A stretch of 64,000 bases of DNA from Variovorax sp. PMC12 (GCF_003019815.1 NZ_CP027773.1:1127001-1191000), one strand, 5' to 3'. Shown: positions 34,786 through 44,608, counted from the stretch's first letter. Translations and numbers: made by a program. Notes: generated from the letters alone by a model not told the origin.

Positions 34786-35558
34786 TTCACTTCTTTCTGC
34801 TCGTCCTTGAACCACTTCAGGCGCAGCGCCGCAAGGCTGCCGTCGGCGGCCTTGGCGTCGATGATCTTGTTCATCTCGGCCAGCAGCGCGGTTTCGCTGG
34901 GCTGCACGGCCATGTAGGCGGGGCTGATGCGGATCAGCGACTTCATCTCGATGCCCTTGGCGGGGTTCTCATCGGCCACCTTCTGGGCGATGAAGTTGTT
35001 CTCGGCGAACAGCGGCGCCTGGCCCGACAGGAAGGCCGAGATGGTCGAGGCCGTGTCTTCCAGGCGGATCAGCTTGGCGCCGGGCGCCAGTTCGCTCAGC
35101 GACAGGTCGGGCGTCGAGCCCTTGGGCACCGCCACGGTCTGGCCCGCGAGCTCGCTCAGCTTGGCGAACTTGGGAATGCCCTTGCCGCCGTACACGCCCA
35201 GGTACACCGCCGCATAGGGCTTGGAGAAGGCGACCTGCTTGGCGCGCTCGGGCGAGCTGCCCAGCGCCGCGATCACCACGTCGACCTTGTTCGACAGCAG
35301 GTAGGGAATGCGGTTGGCGCCGGTCACCTGCTGCAGCTCGAGCTTCATGCCCATGGCCTTGGCCACGTTCTCGGCCAGTTCCACGTCCAGGCCCGTGGGC
35401 TTGCCGGCCGCGTCGGTGAAGCCCCAGGGGGCGGCGTCGATGGTCGTGGCGATGCGGATCGTGCCCTTGGCCTTGATGTCCGCGAGCTTGTCGGCATGCG
35501 CGAGCAAGGGAGCGGCGCAGACCAGCGCGGCGGCGAACAGGGTTTTCATTTTGAACAT
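34782..35558 (-). CDS. Polar amino-acid ABC transporter substrate-binding protein
   Basis: A 258-residue periplasmic binding protein (family 3) with signal peptide KMKTLFAAALVCAAPLLAHA. Typical parts are IRIATTIDAAPWGFTDAAGK, PTGLDVELAENVAKAMG and VVIAALGSSPERAKQVAFSKPY. Start ATG 35558 has AAGGAG (complement of 35564-35569) at proper spacing; an upstream in-frame start would lie before it without leader character. Ligand not identifiable; a zwitterionic amino acid or derivative is likely. Follows the ATPase by 28 bp. Confidence 0.92.
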   Translation of the reverse strand: MFKMKTLFAAALVCAAPLLAHADKLADIKAKGTIRIATTIDAAPWGFTDAAGKPTGLDVELAENVAKAMGMKLELQQVTGANRIPYLLSNKVDVVIAALGSSPERAKQVAFSKPYAAVYLGVYGGKGIPKFAKLSELAGQTVAVPKGSTPDLSLSELAPGAKLIRLEDTASTISAFLSGQAPLFAENNFIAQKVADENPAKGIEMKSLIRISPAYMAVQPSETALLAEMNKIIDAKAADGSLAALRLKWFKDEQKEVK

Positions 35559-35586
35559 GGAAGCTCCTTGGGGAAGACGAAAGAGA

Positions 35587-36295
<709 letters not shown>

Positions 36296-36315
<20 letters not shown>

Positions 36316-36952
36316 TCATGCGTCCTTCCAGAGAGAGTGCCAGCCGGGCCAGCGGGTAGCAGATGGCGAAGTAGCACAGGGCCACGCCGCAGAAGACAGG
36401 CAGGTGCGCCAACGTGGAGCCGGCGACGATCTGGCCCGATCGCGTGAGCTCGACCAGCCCGACGAGCGCGGCCAGCGAGGTGTTCTTGATGAGCTGCACC
36501 AGGTAGCTCACCGTGGGCCCCAGCGCCACGCGAAAAGCTTGCGGCCACACCACGTGCCGCATGACCTGCCAGCGGCGCAGGCCCACGCAGGAGGCGGCCT
36601 CCCACTGGCCCTTGGGCACCGATTCGATGGCGCCGCGCCAGATGTCGCCGAGGAACGCACCGGCCGACAGCGAGAACGCGGCCGCAGCGGCCATGAAGGC
36701 GTTGATCTCGATGCCCAGCAGCATCGGCACGCCGAAGTACAGCAGGAACAGCACGCCCAGCAGCGGCGTACCCTGCACAAGCTCCGTGTAGATGCGCGCC
36801 AGCACGCGCAGCCAAGGCAGCCGCGAAGTGCGCGCGACGGCCACGCCGAGCGCGATCACCGCGCCGACGGAGAACGCGGTGACGGCCAGCGCGGCGGTCC
36901 AGCGGATCGCGCCCAGGATGAGCCAGAGGTCGGCAACGGAAAGTCCGCGCAT
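36296..36952 (-). CDS. Polar amino-acid ABC transporter permease (second)
   Basis: A 218-residue HisM/GlnP-type inner-membrane permease with about five helices. Conserved YTELVQGTPLLGVLFLLYFG and the coupling segment EAASCVGLRRWQVMRHVVWPQAFRV are clear. It starts one base after the stop of the first permease, with which it forms a heterodimeric channel. Confidence 0.92.
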
Positions 36953-36953
36953 C

Positions 36954-37619
36954 TCAGCCCTCCTTGCCGAACAGGCGGCGCTGCACGAAGCCGAGGATCA
37001 CGCGCAGCGCCTGCACCGCCACGAAGTACATCGCGCAGATCACGAGGTAGACCTCGAAGCTGCGGAAGGTGCGCGAGTCGATGAAGCTGCCGGCATGGAA
37101 GATGTCTTCCACCCCGATCTGCGAGATGAGGCTGGTGCCGATGAGCGTGAGCACCATCTGGCTCGCGAGCGAGGGAAACACGTTGCGCAGCGCCGGCACG
37201 AAGAGCACGTGCACCAGCACCTGCCGCGGCCGCAGCCCGAGCGCGGCGCCGGCTTCCGACAGGCCGCGCGGCACCGACATCAGCCCCGAGCGGAACACCT
37301 CGACCATGTAGGCGCCGCAGTACAGCGCCAGCGAAATCACGCCCGCCACGGGCGCCTCCAGCCGTATGCCCAGGTTGGGCAGGCCGAAGTAGATGAGAAA
37401 GAGCTGCACCAGCGCCGGCGTGTTGCGGAAGAACTCCACATACACCCGCGTCACGCCGCGCAGCGGCTTGCCGCCGTACACCAGCGCCAGCGAGCCCGCC
37501 ACGCCGATCGCCATGCCCAGCACGATGCTCGACGCGGCATAGCCCAGCGTGTGCAGCAGCCCTTCCACCAGTTGCCCGGTGTAGGGGGCGAGCGCGTCGA
37601 ACTGGAACTGGTAGGCCAT
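36954..37619 (-). CDS. Polar amino-acid ABC transporter permease (first)
   Basis: A 221-residue HisQ/GlnP-type permease. YVEFFRNTPALVQLFLIYFG and EAGAALGLRPRQVLVHVLF are the hallmark segments. Four bases downstream of the RidA-like gene. The two permeases, ATPase and binding protein make a complete importer. Confidence 0.92.
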   Translation of the reverse strand: MAYQFQFDALAPYTGQLVEGLLHTLGYAASSIVLGMAIGVAGSLALVYGGKPLRGVTRVYVEFFRNTPALVQLFLIYFGLPNLGIRLEAPVAGVISLALYCGAYMVEVFRSGLMSVPRGLSEAGAALGLRPRQVLVHVLFVPALRNVFPSLASQMVLTLIGTSLISQIGVEDIFHAGSFIDSRTFRSFEVYLVICAMYFVAVQALRVILGFVQRRLFGKEG

Positions 37620-37622
37620 GGC

Positions 37623-38135
37623 TCAGTCCACTTCCAGGATGGCCTCGACCTCGACGGTCTGGTGGCCCGGCAGCGAACCCGCGCCGATGGCCGAGCGCGC
37701 GCCGCGCCCCACTTCGTCGCCGAACACATCGACGAACAGGTCGGAGCAGCCGTTGATGACCTTCGGGTGATGCGCGAAGCCCGGCGAGGCATTCACGAAA
37801 GCCAGCAGCTTCACCACGCTGCGCACGCGCCCGAGGTCGCCCAGCGCGGCCTTGGCCACCGCCAGGAGGTTCAGCCCGGTGAGCCGCGCATGGGCGTAGG
37901 CAGCCTCGATGCTCACTTCCTCGCCGACACGGCCCACGTGCAGATGCCCGTTCGCCTCCAGCGGACCCTGGCCCGAGAGATACAGCAAGGGGCCGGTGCG
38001 GCGCCAGGCCACGAAGTTGGCGACGGGTGCCGGTGGCGGCGGCAGCACCAGGCCGAGCGCGGCGAGCCGCTCTTCGGGGCGGGGACTGGGGCCGCGGGCC
38101 GTGGCCGCCGGCGCCGTGTTGGAATCCAGGGTCAT
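37623..38135 (-). CDS. RidA-family (YjgF/YER057c/UK114-like) protein
   Basis: About 170 residues of the RidA fold: WRRTGPLLYLSGQGPLEANGH near the start, AYAHARLTGLNLLAVAKAALGDL in the middle, and IGAGSLPGHQTVEVEAILEV at the end. RidA proteins hydrolyse reactive enamine/imine products of PLP dehydratases, which fits the dehydratase at the operon end. The arginine usual in the active-site stretch of canonical RidA is not obvious, so it may belong to a divergent subgroup. ATG 38135 is preferred; an upstream in-frame start at 38162 is possible. First gene of the minus-strand operon, facing the GntR gene. Confidence 0.8.
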   Translation of the reverse strand: MTLDSNTAPAATARGPSPRPEERLAALGLVLPPPPAPVANFVAWRRTGPLLYLSGQGPLEANGHLHVGRVGEEVSIEAAYAHARLTGLNLLAVAKAALGDLGRVRSVVKLLAFVNASPGFAHHPKVINGCSDLFVDVFGDEVGRGARSAIGAGSLPGHQTVEVEAILEVD

Positions 38136-38175
38136 TGAGAACACTTCACCGCAGCGCCGCACGGGGGCGGCGCAG

Positions 38176-38183
38176 GGTCAACC
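38176..38183. promoter_or_regulatory. Core GGTCAACC element, probable weak GntR site
   Basis: Eight-base core GGTCAACC identical to the centre of the two stronger sites downstream; its centre is 40 bp from that of the perfect palindrome. Lies between the RidA-like start and the palindrome. Confidence 0.4.
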
Positions 38184-38210
38184 TTTCGACGAAAATCAAC
38201 AGCTTCGGAC

Positions 38211-38228
38211 GGATTGGTCAACCAATCC
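38211..38228. promoter_or_regulatory. GntR operator, perfect palindrome
   Basis: An 18-bp sequence with perfect arms GGATTGGT / ACCAATCC around the centre CA. FadR-subfamily GntR proteins bind TGGT-N2-ACCA type sites, so this should be the main operator for the adjacent regulator, placed between the two divergent transcription units. Confidence 0.75.
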
Positions 38229-38251
38229 GGAACCAGACAACGCAGCCTCGT

Positions 38252-38280
38252 ATGACTGCGTAATGAATTCATTCTAAGAT
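38252..38280 (+). promoter_or_regulatory. Candidate promoter of the GntR gene
   Basis: ATGACT (38252-38257) and TAAGAT (38275-38280) with a 17-bp spacer each match four of six sigma-70 positions. The spacer contains a 12-bp AT-rich palindrome AATGAATTCATT (38262-38273). The second operator begins about 12 bases downstream, in a position to block transcription. Confidence 0.4.
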
Positions 38281-38291
38281 TCTTAATTGTG

Positions 38292-38305
38292 ATTGGTCAA
38301 CCATT
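38292..38305. promoter_or_regulatory. GntR operator, near-palindrome before the regulator gene
   Basis: ATTGGT-CA-ACCATT repeats the palindrome core at 38211-38228 with a single arm mismatch; centres are 79 bp apart. Position just upstream of ATG 38324 suggests autorepression, perhaps with looping to the upstream site. Confidence 0.65.
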
Positions 38306-38323
38306 TTGGCGAACTCTGAAACC

Positions 38324-39085
38324 ATGGATGCAAAGCCTGTCTCGCAACCCCTGATCGAGGTCACCGACCTGTCGGGCCGGATCGCCGCGCAGGACAAGGC
38401 CACCGCCTCGAAGGTCTACCGCGCCATCCTCCAGTCGATCCGCGACGGCGTGCTCAAGCCCGGCGACAAGCTGCCCAACGAGCGCGACCTGTCGGAGCAG
38501 TTCAAGACCTCGCGCAGCACGGTGCGCCATGCGCTGGCCATGATGAGCGCGCAGGGCCTGCTGGAGCGCAAGGTGGGCAGCGGCACCTTCCTGGCGGAAT
38601 CGCTGATGCAGCTGCTCAGCGAGTCCGACCTGCCCGTGGCGGCCCACCACCGCGACGTGCCGACCTACACCGAGATCCTCGAAGGCCGGCTGCTGTTCGA
38701 GCCGGCCATGATGGCGCTGTCGGCCCAGCGCGCCGACGCCGATGACTTCGCGCTCATGCGCCACCACCTGGCCGTGGTGCGCGACGCCGACCAGTGGATC
38801 GCCTTCAAGGAAGGCATCTACGGCGTGCACCAGGCAATCTTCCGCGCCACGCGCAACCGCTTCCTGATGCAGGTGTTCGACGCGGTGGTGGCCGACCGAC
38901 GCGCGGTGCAGTACGACGGGCGCTCCAACCTCAACGGTCCGGTGGGTGCCATCGTGCGCGAGCAGACGCTGCGCGAGCTCACCGCCATCGTCGACGCGCT
39001 CGAGGCACGCGACGCCAAGGGCGCGACCGCGCTGGCCGACGCGTACTTCACGCGCATCCTCGCGTCGCTCAGCGTCTACGGCTAG
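38324..39085 (+). CDS. GntR-family (FadR subfamily) regulator
   Basis: A 253-residue regulator. N-terminal winged HTH: AILQSIRDGVLKPGDKLPNE and RDLSEQFKTSRSTVRHALAMM, then GLLERKVGSGTFL. The C-terminal FCD-type helical domain (YTEILEGRLLFEPAMMALSAQ onward) binds the effector. ATG 38324 is used; TTG 38306 would add six residues and overlap the operator. Divergent from the RidA-ABC-deacylase-dehydratase operon and flanked by TGGT-N2-ACCA sites, so it most likely represses that operon and itself until the transported compound or its product binds. Confidence 0.92.
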   Translation: MDAKPVSQPLIEVTDLSGRIAAQDKATASKVYRAILQSIRDGVLKPGDKLPNERDLSEQFKTSRSTVRHALAMMSAQGLLERKVGSGTFLAESLMQLLSESDLPVAAHHRDVPTYTEILEGRLLFEPAMMALSAQRADADDFALMRHHLAVVRDADQWIAFKEGIYGVHQAIFRATRNRFLMQVFDAVVADRRAVQYDGRSNLNGPVGAIVREQTLRELTAIVDALEARDAKGATALADAYFTRILASLSVYG

Positions 39086-39098
39086 GCGCCGCGTGCCG

Positions 39099-40124
39099 AT
39101 GATCCGCGCGATCCTGCGTTTCTCCGGCCGCCTGCTGCTGTCGCTGGCCGTGGTGCTGACGGCGCTGTGGGCCTGCCTTGCGCTCTGGTACCAGCTGCCG
39201 GGGCCGGTATTCGTGAAGGCCGGCGCCGGCGTGCTGTGGGCCGGCTTCGGACTTGCCGCCATCGCGCTGCTGTGGCGCGGCAGGGCCGGGCGCGCCCTGC
39301 TCTCCTACGCCGTGGGCTTCGCGATGCTGCTCGCATGGTGGGGCACCATCCTGCCCTCGCAGGACCGTGTGTGGGCCGACGACGTGTCGCGCCAGCTGCG
39401 CGCGCGCGTGGACGGCAGCATCGTCACCATGGAGAACGTGCGCAACTTCGAATGGCGCAGCGACACCGACTACACGCAGCGCTGGGAAACGCGCCGCTAC
39501 GACCTCGACCGCCTGCGCACGGTCGATGTGTCGCTCTCCTACTGGACCGGCCCCGCCATTGCGCACACGCTGGTTTCGTTCGGGTTCGACGACGGCCGGT
39601 TCCTCACCTTCTCCATAGAGATCCGCAAGGAGCGCGGCGAGAGCTTCTCGTCGGTCGGCGGCTTCTTCAAGCAGTTCGAGACCAGCCTGGTGGCGGCCGA
39701 CGAGCACGACATCCTGCGCGTGCGCACCAACGTGCGCGGCGAAGACGTCCACATGTACCGCGTGCGCCTGCCGCAGCCCGAGATGCGCTCGCTGTTCCTC
39801 GCGTACCTGGACGAGGCCGACGCGCTGGTGCGCGCGCCCAGCTTCTACAACACGCTCACTGCCAACTGCACCACCATCGTCTACGCGCTGGCCAGGCGCA
39901 TCGTGCCCGGCCTGCCCATGGACTACCGCCTGCTCGCATCGGGCTACCTGCCCGACTACCTGTACGACGTGGGCGGCCTCACGCCGGGCTACGACATGCA
40001 GGCGCTGCGCGCCGCCGGGCGCATCACCGAGCGCGCCATCGCCACCGACAAGACGCCCGGCGCCGATTTCTCGCAGACCATCCGGCAAGGCTTGCCGGGC
40101 GCAGCGCCGAAAGCGGCGCCATGA
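39099..40124 (+). CDS. DUF4105-domain membrane protein
   Basis: A 341-residue protein with three N-terminal membrane helices (about residues 8-30, 42-58, 68-84), then the DUF4105 domain: ENVRNFEWRSDTDYTQRWE, SYWTGPAIAHTLVSFGF, YNTLTANCTTIVYALAR. The conserved His and Cys in the last two segments look like a peptidase-type dyad, but no activity is established to my knowledge. Translationally coupled to the lipoprotein hydrolase gene. It starts 14 bp after the GntR gene but is probably functionally unrelated. Confidence 0.85.
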   Translation: MIRAILRFSGRLLLSLAVVLTALWACLALWYQLPGPVFVKAGAGVLWAGFGLAAIALLWRGRAGRALLSYAVGFAMLLAWWGTILPSQDRVWADDVSRQLRARVDGSIVTMENVRNFEWRSDTDYTQRWETRRYDLDRLRTVDVSLSYWTGPAIAHTLVSFGFDDGRFLTFSIEIRKERGESFSSVGGFFKQFETSLVAADEHDILRVRTNVRGEDVHMYRVRLPQPEMRSLFLAYLDEADALVRAPSFYNTLTANCTTIVYALARRIVPGLPMDYRLLASGYLPDYLYDVGGLTPGYDMQALRAAGRITERAIATDKTPGADFSQTIRQGLPGAAPKAAP

Positions 40125-42049
40125 TGATGCGCGCGCGCTTTCATCTGCTCGCGGCCCTGCTGTGCGCAACGATGCTGGCCGCCGGCTGCGCTGGCGTGAA
40201 GGTCGGCTCCATCTCGCCGGCCGAATACCTCGCGCAGCGGCGCGGCGACATCCTCACCACGGGCAAGCTCAGCACCTCCGCGCAGGAAGTGCTGCGCGTG
40301 ATCGGCTCCGACGCCGACCTGTGCCGCCGCGACGGCCAGGCCTGCCGCCAGGCCCTGGCCGATTCGGCGGGCATCACCGACGAGCAGCGGCTTTCGGCCT
40401 TGTCGGAGGTCTGGCTGCAGGTGGCGCTGTCGGCGGACAAGGGCGGCACGACCGATGGGCCGTCGGCCGACAAGGCCATCGACGCATGGCTGGAAACCGC
40501 CCGCCATGCCTATGCCTACCTGTTCTTCACCGCCCGTAACCCGCGCGACCGGGCTTTCGAAGACCGGCAGACGCAGGTGCGCGACTACTACAACTATGCG
40601 GTGCAGCAGGCCATCAACGGCCTGTACAGCAGCTACCAGAAGAATGGCCGGCGCGGCCACGACGACACCCGGCCGCCCACTGTTCCTCAGGTGGGCGACT
40701 GGCACATCGACAGCGATGTGTCCGCGCTGCAGCTGCCGCCCGGAGCCGCGTTGCCGCAAGAGCTGATTCCCGCGGCTTCGCTCACCTTCTCCGGCCTGCG
40801 CAACATCTACCGGCGCGACGGCTTCGGCGCCGAGCTTGTCGCCGTGACCGACGAGCCCGCCCACGGCGCCAACGCGCCGCCCTACCGCGAGACGCCCTTC
40901 CCCGCGCTCACCGCGGTGCTCAAGTTCGACGGCGCCGACCTGCGCCAGGTGCTGGCCACGCGCAATCTGCGCATCGTGGTGTTCGACCCCTACCGGACAT
41001 CGACGGTGCAACTAGGCGGGCAGGACATTCCGCTGGCCGCCAACTTCACCTCCGGCTACGGCCTGTGGCTCGCGCGCTCCGACTTCGCGCTGCAGGCGCT
41101 GCGCAGCCTCTTCGGCAGCGCTGACGGGCTCACGAGGCCGCGCATCTACCTGATGCAGCCCTACGACCCGAACCGCCGCACGATCATCATGCTGCACGGC
41201 CTGGCCAGCAGCCCCGAGGCATGGATCAACGTGGCCAACGAGGTACTCGGCGACGAGACGCTGCGCCGCAGCTATCAGGTCTGGCAGGTGTACTACCCGA
41301 CCAATGCGCCGCTGCCGCTCAACAACCTCGCCATCCGCGAAGCCGTGGAGCAGACCATTGCGCACTTCGACCCCACGGGCAAGGCCCGCGCGTCCAACGA
41401 CATCACGCTGATCGGCCACAGCATGGGCGGCGTGCTGTCGCGGCTGATGGTGTCTTCGTCGGAAGACAAGCTGTGGGAGGCCCTGCTCGCAAGCTACCCG
41501 ATGCAGGGCGCGCAGCAGCAGCGCATCGAACAGCGGCTCGCGCCGTACCTGCGCTTCGAGCCCTTGCCGCAGGTCAGCGACGCCATCTTCATCGCGTCGC
41601 CGCACCGCGGCACCGACTTTGCCAACAACCGCATCTCGCGCTGGGTGGCCAACCTCATCACGCTGCCGGTCACCATGCTGGGGCAGCTGAGCGACATCTC
41701 GCGCGAGCTGATCCGCATCGCACCGGGCAAGCAGGACCAGGGGCCGCTGCGCATTCCGAACAGCATCGACAACCTCAGCGACCGCGATTCCTTCGTGCGG
41801 CTGTCGTCGGGGCTGCCGATGAACCCGCGCGTGCGCTATCACTCGATCATCGGCAACGACACGGCGGGCGTGCCGCTCGCCGCGTCGAGCGACGGCATCG
41901 TGCCGTACCAGAGCGCGCATCTCGAAGGCGCGGCGTCGGAGCTGGTGATCTCGTCGCAGCACAGCGTGCAGGAGAACCCGCTGGCCATCCTGGAGATCCG
42001 GCGGATCCTCAAGGAGCAATTGCGCACGGAGCCCGCACCCGCACGCTGA
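40121..42049 (+). CDS. Lipoprotein alpha/beta hydrolase
   Basis: A 642-residue lipoprotein (lipobox LAAGC, Cys23). The first 300 residues are a helical domain unknown to me; the rest is an alpha/beta hydrolase with oxyanion region MLHGLASSPEAW, nucleophile Ser434 in LIGHSMGGVLS, and later FIASPHRGTDFANN and SSQHSVQENP supplying the likely acid and His. The lipase-like PHRGT motif suggests esters of the envelope as substrate. The ATG overlaps the DUF4105 stop. Confidence 0.85.
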   Translation: MMMRARFHLLAALLCATMLAAGCAGVKVGSISPAEYLAQRRGDILTTGKLSTSAQEVLRVIGSDADLCRRDGQACRQALADSAGITDEQRLSALSEVWLQVALSADKGGTTDGPSADKAIDAWLETARHAYAYLFFTARNPRDRAFEDRQTQVRDYYNYAVQQAINGLYSSYQKNGRRGHDDTRPPTVPQVGDWHIDSDVSALQLPPGAALPQELIPAASLTFSGLRNIYRRDGFGAELVAVTDEPAHGANAPPYRETPFPALTAVLKFDGADLRQVLATRNLRIVVFDPYRTSTVQLGGQDIPLAANFTSGYGLWLARSDFALQALRSLFGSADGLTRPRIYLMQPYDPNRRTIIMLHGLASSPEAWINVANEVLGDETLRRSYQVWQVYYPTNAPLPLNNLAIREAVEQTIAHFDPTGKARASNDITLIGHSMGGVLSRLMVSSSEDKLWEALLASYPMQGAQQQRIEQRLAPYLRFEPLPQVSDAIFIASPHRGTDFANNRISRWVANLITLPVTMLGQLSDISRELIRIAPGKQDQGPLRIPNSIDNLSDRDSFVRLSSGLPMNPRVRYHSIIGNDTAGVPLAASSDGIVPYQSAHLEGAASELVISSQHSVQENPLAILEIRRILKEQLRTEPAPAR

Positions 42050-42103
42050 AATCGCGTGCCCTTCGCCGATTGCGCGCGGATGTGATGAAGAACACATCCG
42101 CGC
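42041..42103. terminator. Two hairpins after the hydrolase gene
   Basis: First hairpin: GCACGC/GCGTGC (42041-42046 with 42054-42059) spans the stop codon. Second: a perfect 11-bp stem (42074-42084 with 42093-42103, 8-base loop). No T-run follows either, so this may be a factor-dependent end or an mRNA-protecting structure rather than a classical terminator. Bases 42104-42214 hold no recognised feature except AT-rich sequence TTAATTCATA that may be part of the next promoter. Confidence 0.45.
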
Positions 42104-42214
42104 CCCGAAACAGGCTGCGCGCGGCGGCCTTAATTCATACGATCGGTTTCGCTTTGATTGGTGCGTGAACCGGCTCCCGGGTCACCGACTGCATCGAAGC
42201 GCTTTTGCTTCAAG

Positions 42215-42802
42215 ATGCCGCCCTCTCCTTCCTTCGAAACCGTTGTCGCACACAGGCCACCGCCACCAGAACTCCATCTGGTGACCCAGCCCGACGAAGC
42301 CGAAACGCGCACCGCCAGCGCAGCGGCGGTCGCGAGTGCGTTGTGCCATCTGTTCACGAAAGCCAGCGAGCCGGAACTCGCGTCGTTGCTGCGTTCCATC
42401 GAACAGGGCGATGCATCGGCGGCGGCGCGGCTGGCGCACGAGATCCTCAGGCCCATCGCGTTCCCCTCGCAGGCACCACCGGCAACCGTGGATGCCGACG
42501 TCGAGGCCATGCAGCACTTTCAACCCGCGGAAGCGAACGCGCTGCTGTCCTCGCGCGAGCTCAAGGTGCTGTGGCTCATCTCGCGCGGCTGGAGCAACCG
42601 CGAGATCGCCGAAGCCACGCATCGCTCCATCAACACCATCGAGGCGCAGCTCAAGAGCATGTATCGCAAGCTGGGCGTGAAGTCGCGCACGCAGGCGATC
42701 CGCGAGGCGATGAAACATGGCCTTCTGATCTGGCGCTCGAACAGCGGCGATCCGTCGGCGATGGCGATGAACGACGCAGGCCCGGTCGGCCTGCGGGCCT
42801 GA
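42215..42802 (+). CDS. Orphan LuxR-type HTH regulator
   Basis: A 195-residue protein with a C-terminal LuxR helix-turn-helix: LSSRELKVLWLISRGWSNREI, then SINTIEAQLKSMYRKLGVKSR. The N-terminal 110 residues carry no receiver aspartate pocket and no recognised sensory domain. ATG 42215 is chosen; TTG 42158 would extend it into low-complexity sequence. Targets unknown; it could serve the flanking hydrolase or ankyrin genes. Confidence 0.8.
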   Translation: MPPSPSFETVVAHRPPPPELHLVTQPDEAETRTASAAAVASALCHLFTKASEPELASLLRSIEQGDASAAARLAHEILRPIAFPSQAPPATVDADVEAMQHFQPAEANALLSSRELKVLWLISRGWSNREIAEATHRSINTIEAQLKSMYRKLGVKSRTQAIREAMKHGLLIWRSNSGDPSAMAMNDAGPVGLRA

Positions 42803-42955
42803 ACGCCGCGCTAAGATGCGGGCCGCGGTTGCAAGCCGCGCCCGGGCCCGCGGGAAGGGTTGAACCCACTTGCCTCCATGTGTTGCTGATTCATTCATCA
42901 GCCTTTTGTGCAGCCGGAATTACGGGTCCTCGGCGTCCGATGCACGGAGGTTTTC

Positions 42956-44608
42956 ATGAAGCGCATTCCCGCACGGCCCGACCTGGGCCACCTGAAGAAG
43001 CAAGCCAAGGAACTGCTTGCTCTGTACCGGGCCGACGACCCCGGCGCCACCACTCGATTCCGCGACGCACTGCCGGCTGCCGCCGGCAAGAGCGATGCCG
43101 CGATCGCCTCGCTCGGCCTGCGGCTGCATGACGCGCAGTCGTGCGTTGCGCGCGAATACGGTTTTTCCTCCTGGGCCGACCTGCAGGGCTTCGTGCTCGC
43201 GCGCAGGGCACAGGCGGACGATCCCGCGAAGACGGTGCTGCATTGGTTGCGCTGCGTGTACGCGGGCGACATCGCCGGCGGCGCGGACCGCGCGAGGCCT
43301 GTAGTCGCCATTCGCCTGCTGGAAGAAAGCCCGGGCCTGCTGGGCGACGCCCCCTACCTCGCATGCGCCATCGGCGATGAAGCCGTTGTGCGCCGCGCGA
43401 CGGCGCAAGACCCGGGCTGGATTCACCGGCCGGGCGGACCGCTCAAGCTGCCGCCGCTCGTCGCGGTCGCGCATTCCAGCCTGCTGACACTGCCGGCTTG
43501 TCGCGACGGCCTGCTGGCCTGCGCCCGGCACCTGCTCGAGGCCGGCGCCGATGCCAACCAGTCGGTCGGCAACCGCTGGCCGCCGGCAACGCTCGAGGCA
43601 CCGGACGAGAGCGAGCGCCTTTCCGCGCTCTACGGCGCCGCCGGCCAGAACCGCGATGCCGAACTCACCCGGCTGCTGCTGCAGGCCGGCGCCGATCCGA
43701 ACGACAACGAATCGCTCTACCACTCGCTGGAGAACGCGGCCTGCGTCGAGCTTCTGCTGAAGGCCGGGGCGCGCGTCACCGGCACGAACGCGCTGTATCG
43801 CGTGCTCGACCTCGATGCGCTCGAGTCACTGCGCCTGCTGCTCTCGCACGGCGGCGACGCCAACGAACCCGCCGGGAGTTCGCCCACGTCCGAATGGGGC
43901 ACGCCGCTGCTGTGGGCCATCCGGCGCCGGCGCTCTCCTGCGCACATCGCGGCCTTGCTGGCCGCGGGCGCAAATCCTTCAGTCACTACGCCGGACGGCA
44001 CCAGCGCCTGCACCGTCGCCCTGCGCTTCGGGCTGACGGAGGTTGCGCGGCTGCTGCAGCAGGCCGGCGGCGGATCGGCGCTGCCCGAAACCGAAGCCTT
44101 CGTCGCGGCCTGCGCACGGGCCGACGGAGCGGCCGCACGGCAGATGCTGGACAGCAACCCGAAGCTCATGGAAATGCTGTCGCAACCCCAGCTGCGGCTG
44201 CTGCCCGAGCTCACGGCCCAGGGAGGCTGCGACGATGCGGTGAAGCTCATGGTCGAACTCGGCTGGCCCGTCGCCGTGCGCGCCGGCGACTGGGACGGCT
44301 CGGCGCTCAACCACGCCGTGTTTCGCGGCAACGCAGCCCTCGCCCGTTTCCTGCTCGAACACGGCGCCAGCTGGGAAGAACGGCACGGCTTCGACGACAA
44401 CGCCTGCGGTTCGCTGTCATGGGCCTCGGTCAATGAGCCGGTCGAAGGCGGCGACTGGGTCGGCTGCGCCGAAGCGCTGGTCGCGCACGGCCTGCCCGCG
44501 GCAAGGCCGGACCCTGCGGGCACTGACAGCGTGCTGATCGGTGCGCAGCGCTATCGGTTTTCGGAAGAGGTCACGGACTACCTGCTGGGCGCATCTGGTC
44601 AGCGATAG
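42956..44608 (+). CDS. Ankyrin-repeat protein
   Basis: A 550-residue soluble protein. The N-terminus (LGHLKKQAKELLALYRADD ... CVAREYGFSSWADLQ) is the module common in bacterial ankyrin proteins. About seven ankyrin-like repeats follow, marked by LLEAGADANQ, LLLQAGADPND, LLLKAGARVTG, LLSHGGDANEP, LLAAGANPSV, LLQQAGGG and LLEHGASWEE. No signal peptide or enzymatic domain. A strong ribosome site GGAGG precedes ATG 42956. Converges with the LRR gene, overlapping its 3' end by 10 bp. Partner unknown. Confidence 0.87.
   Translation: MKRIPARPDLGHLKKQAKELLALYRADDPGATTRFRDALPAAAGKSDAAIASLGLRLHDAQSCVAREYGFSSWADLQGFVLARRAQADDPAKTVLHWLRCVYAGDIAGGADRARPVVAIRLLEESPGLLGDAPYLACAIGDEAVVRRATAQDPGWIHRPGGPLKLPPLVAVAHSSLLTLPACRDGLLACARHLLEAGADANQSVGNRWPPATLEAPDESERLSALYGAAGQNRDAELTRLLLQAGADPNDNESLYHSLENAACVELLLKAGARVTGTNALYRVLDLDALESLRLLLSHGGDANEPAGSSPTSEWGTPLLWAIRRRRSPAHIAALLAAGANPSVTTPDGTSACTVALRFGLTEVARLLQQAGGGSALPETEAFVAACARADGAAARQMLDSNPKLMEMLSQPQLRLLPELTAQGGCDDAVKLMVELGWPVAVRAGDWDGSALNHAVFRGNAALARFLLEHGASWEERHGFDDNACGSLSWASVNEPVEGGDWVGCAEALVAHGLPAARPDPAGTDSVLIGAQRYRFSEEVTDYLLGASGQR

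Noticed and set aside
36792..38138. 448-codon plus-strand frame opposite the ABC permeases
   Set aside because: Shadow with His/Arg/Gln bias; the permease signatures lie on the minus strand.
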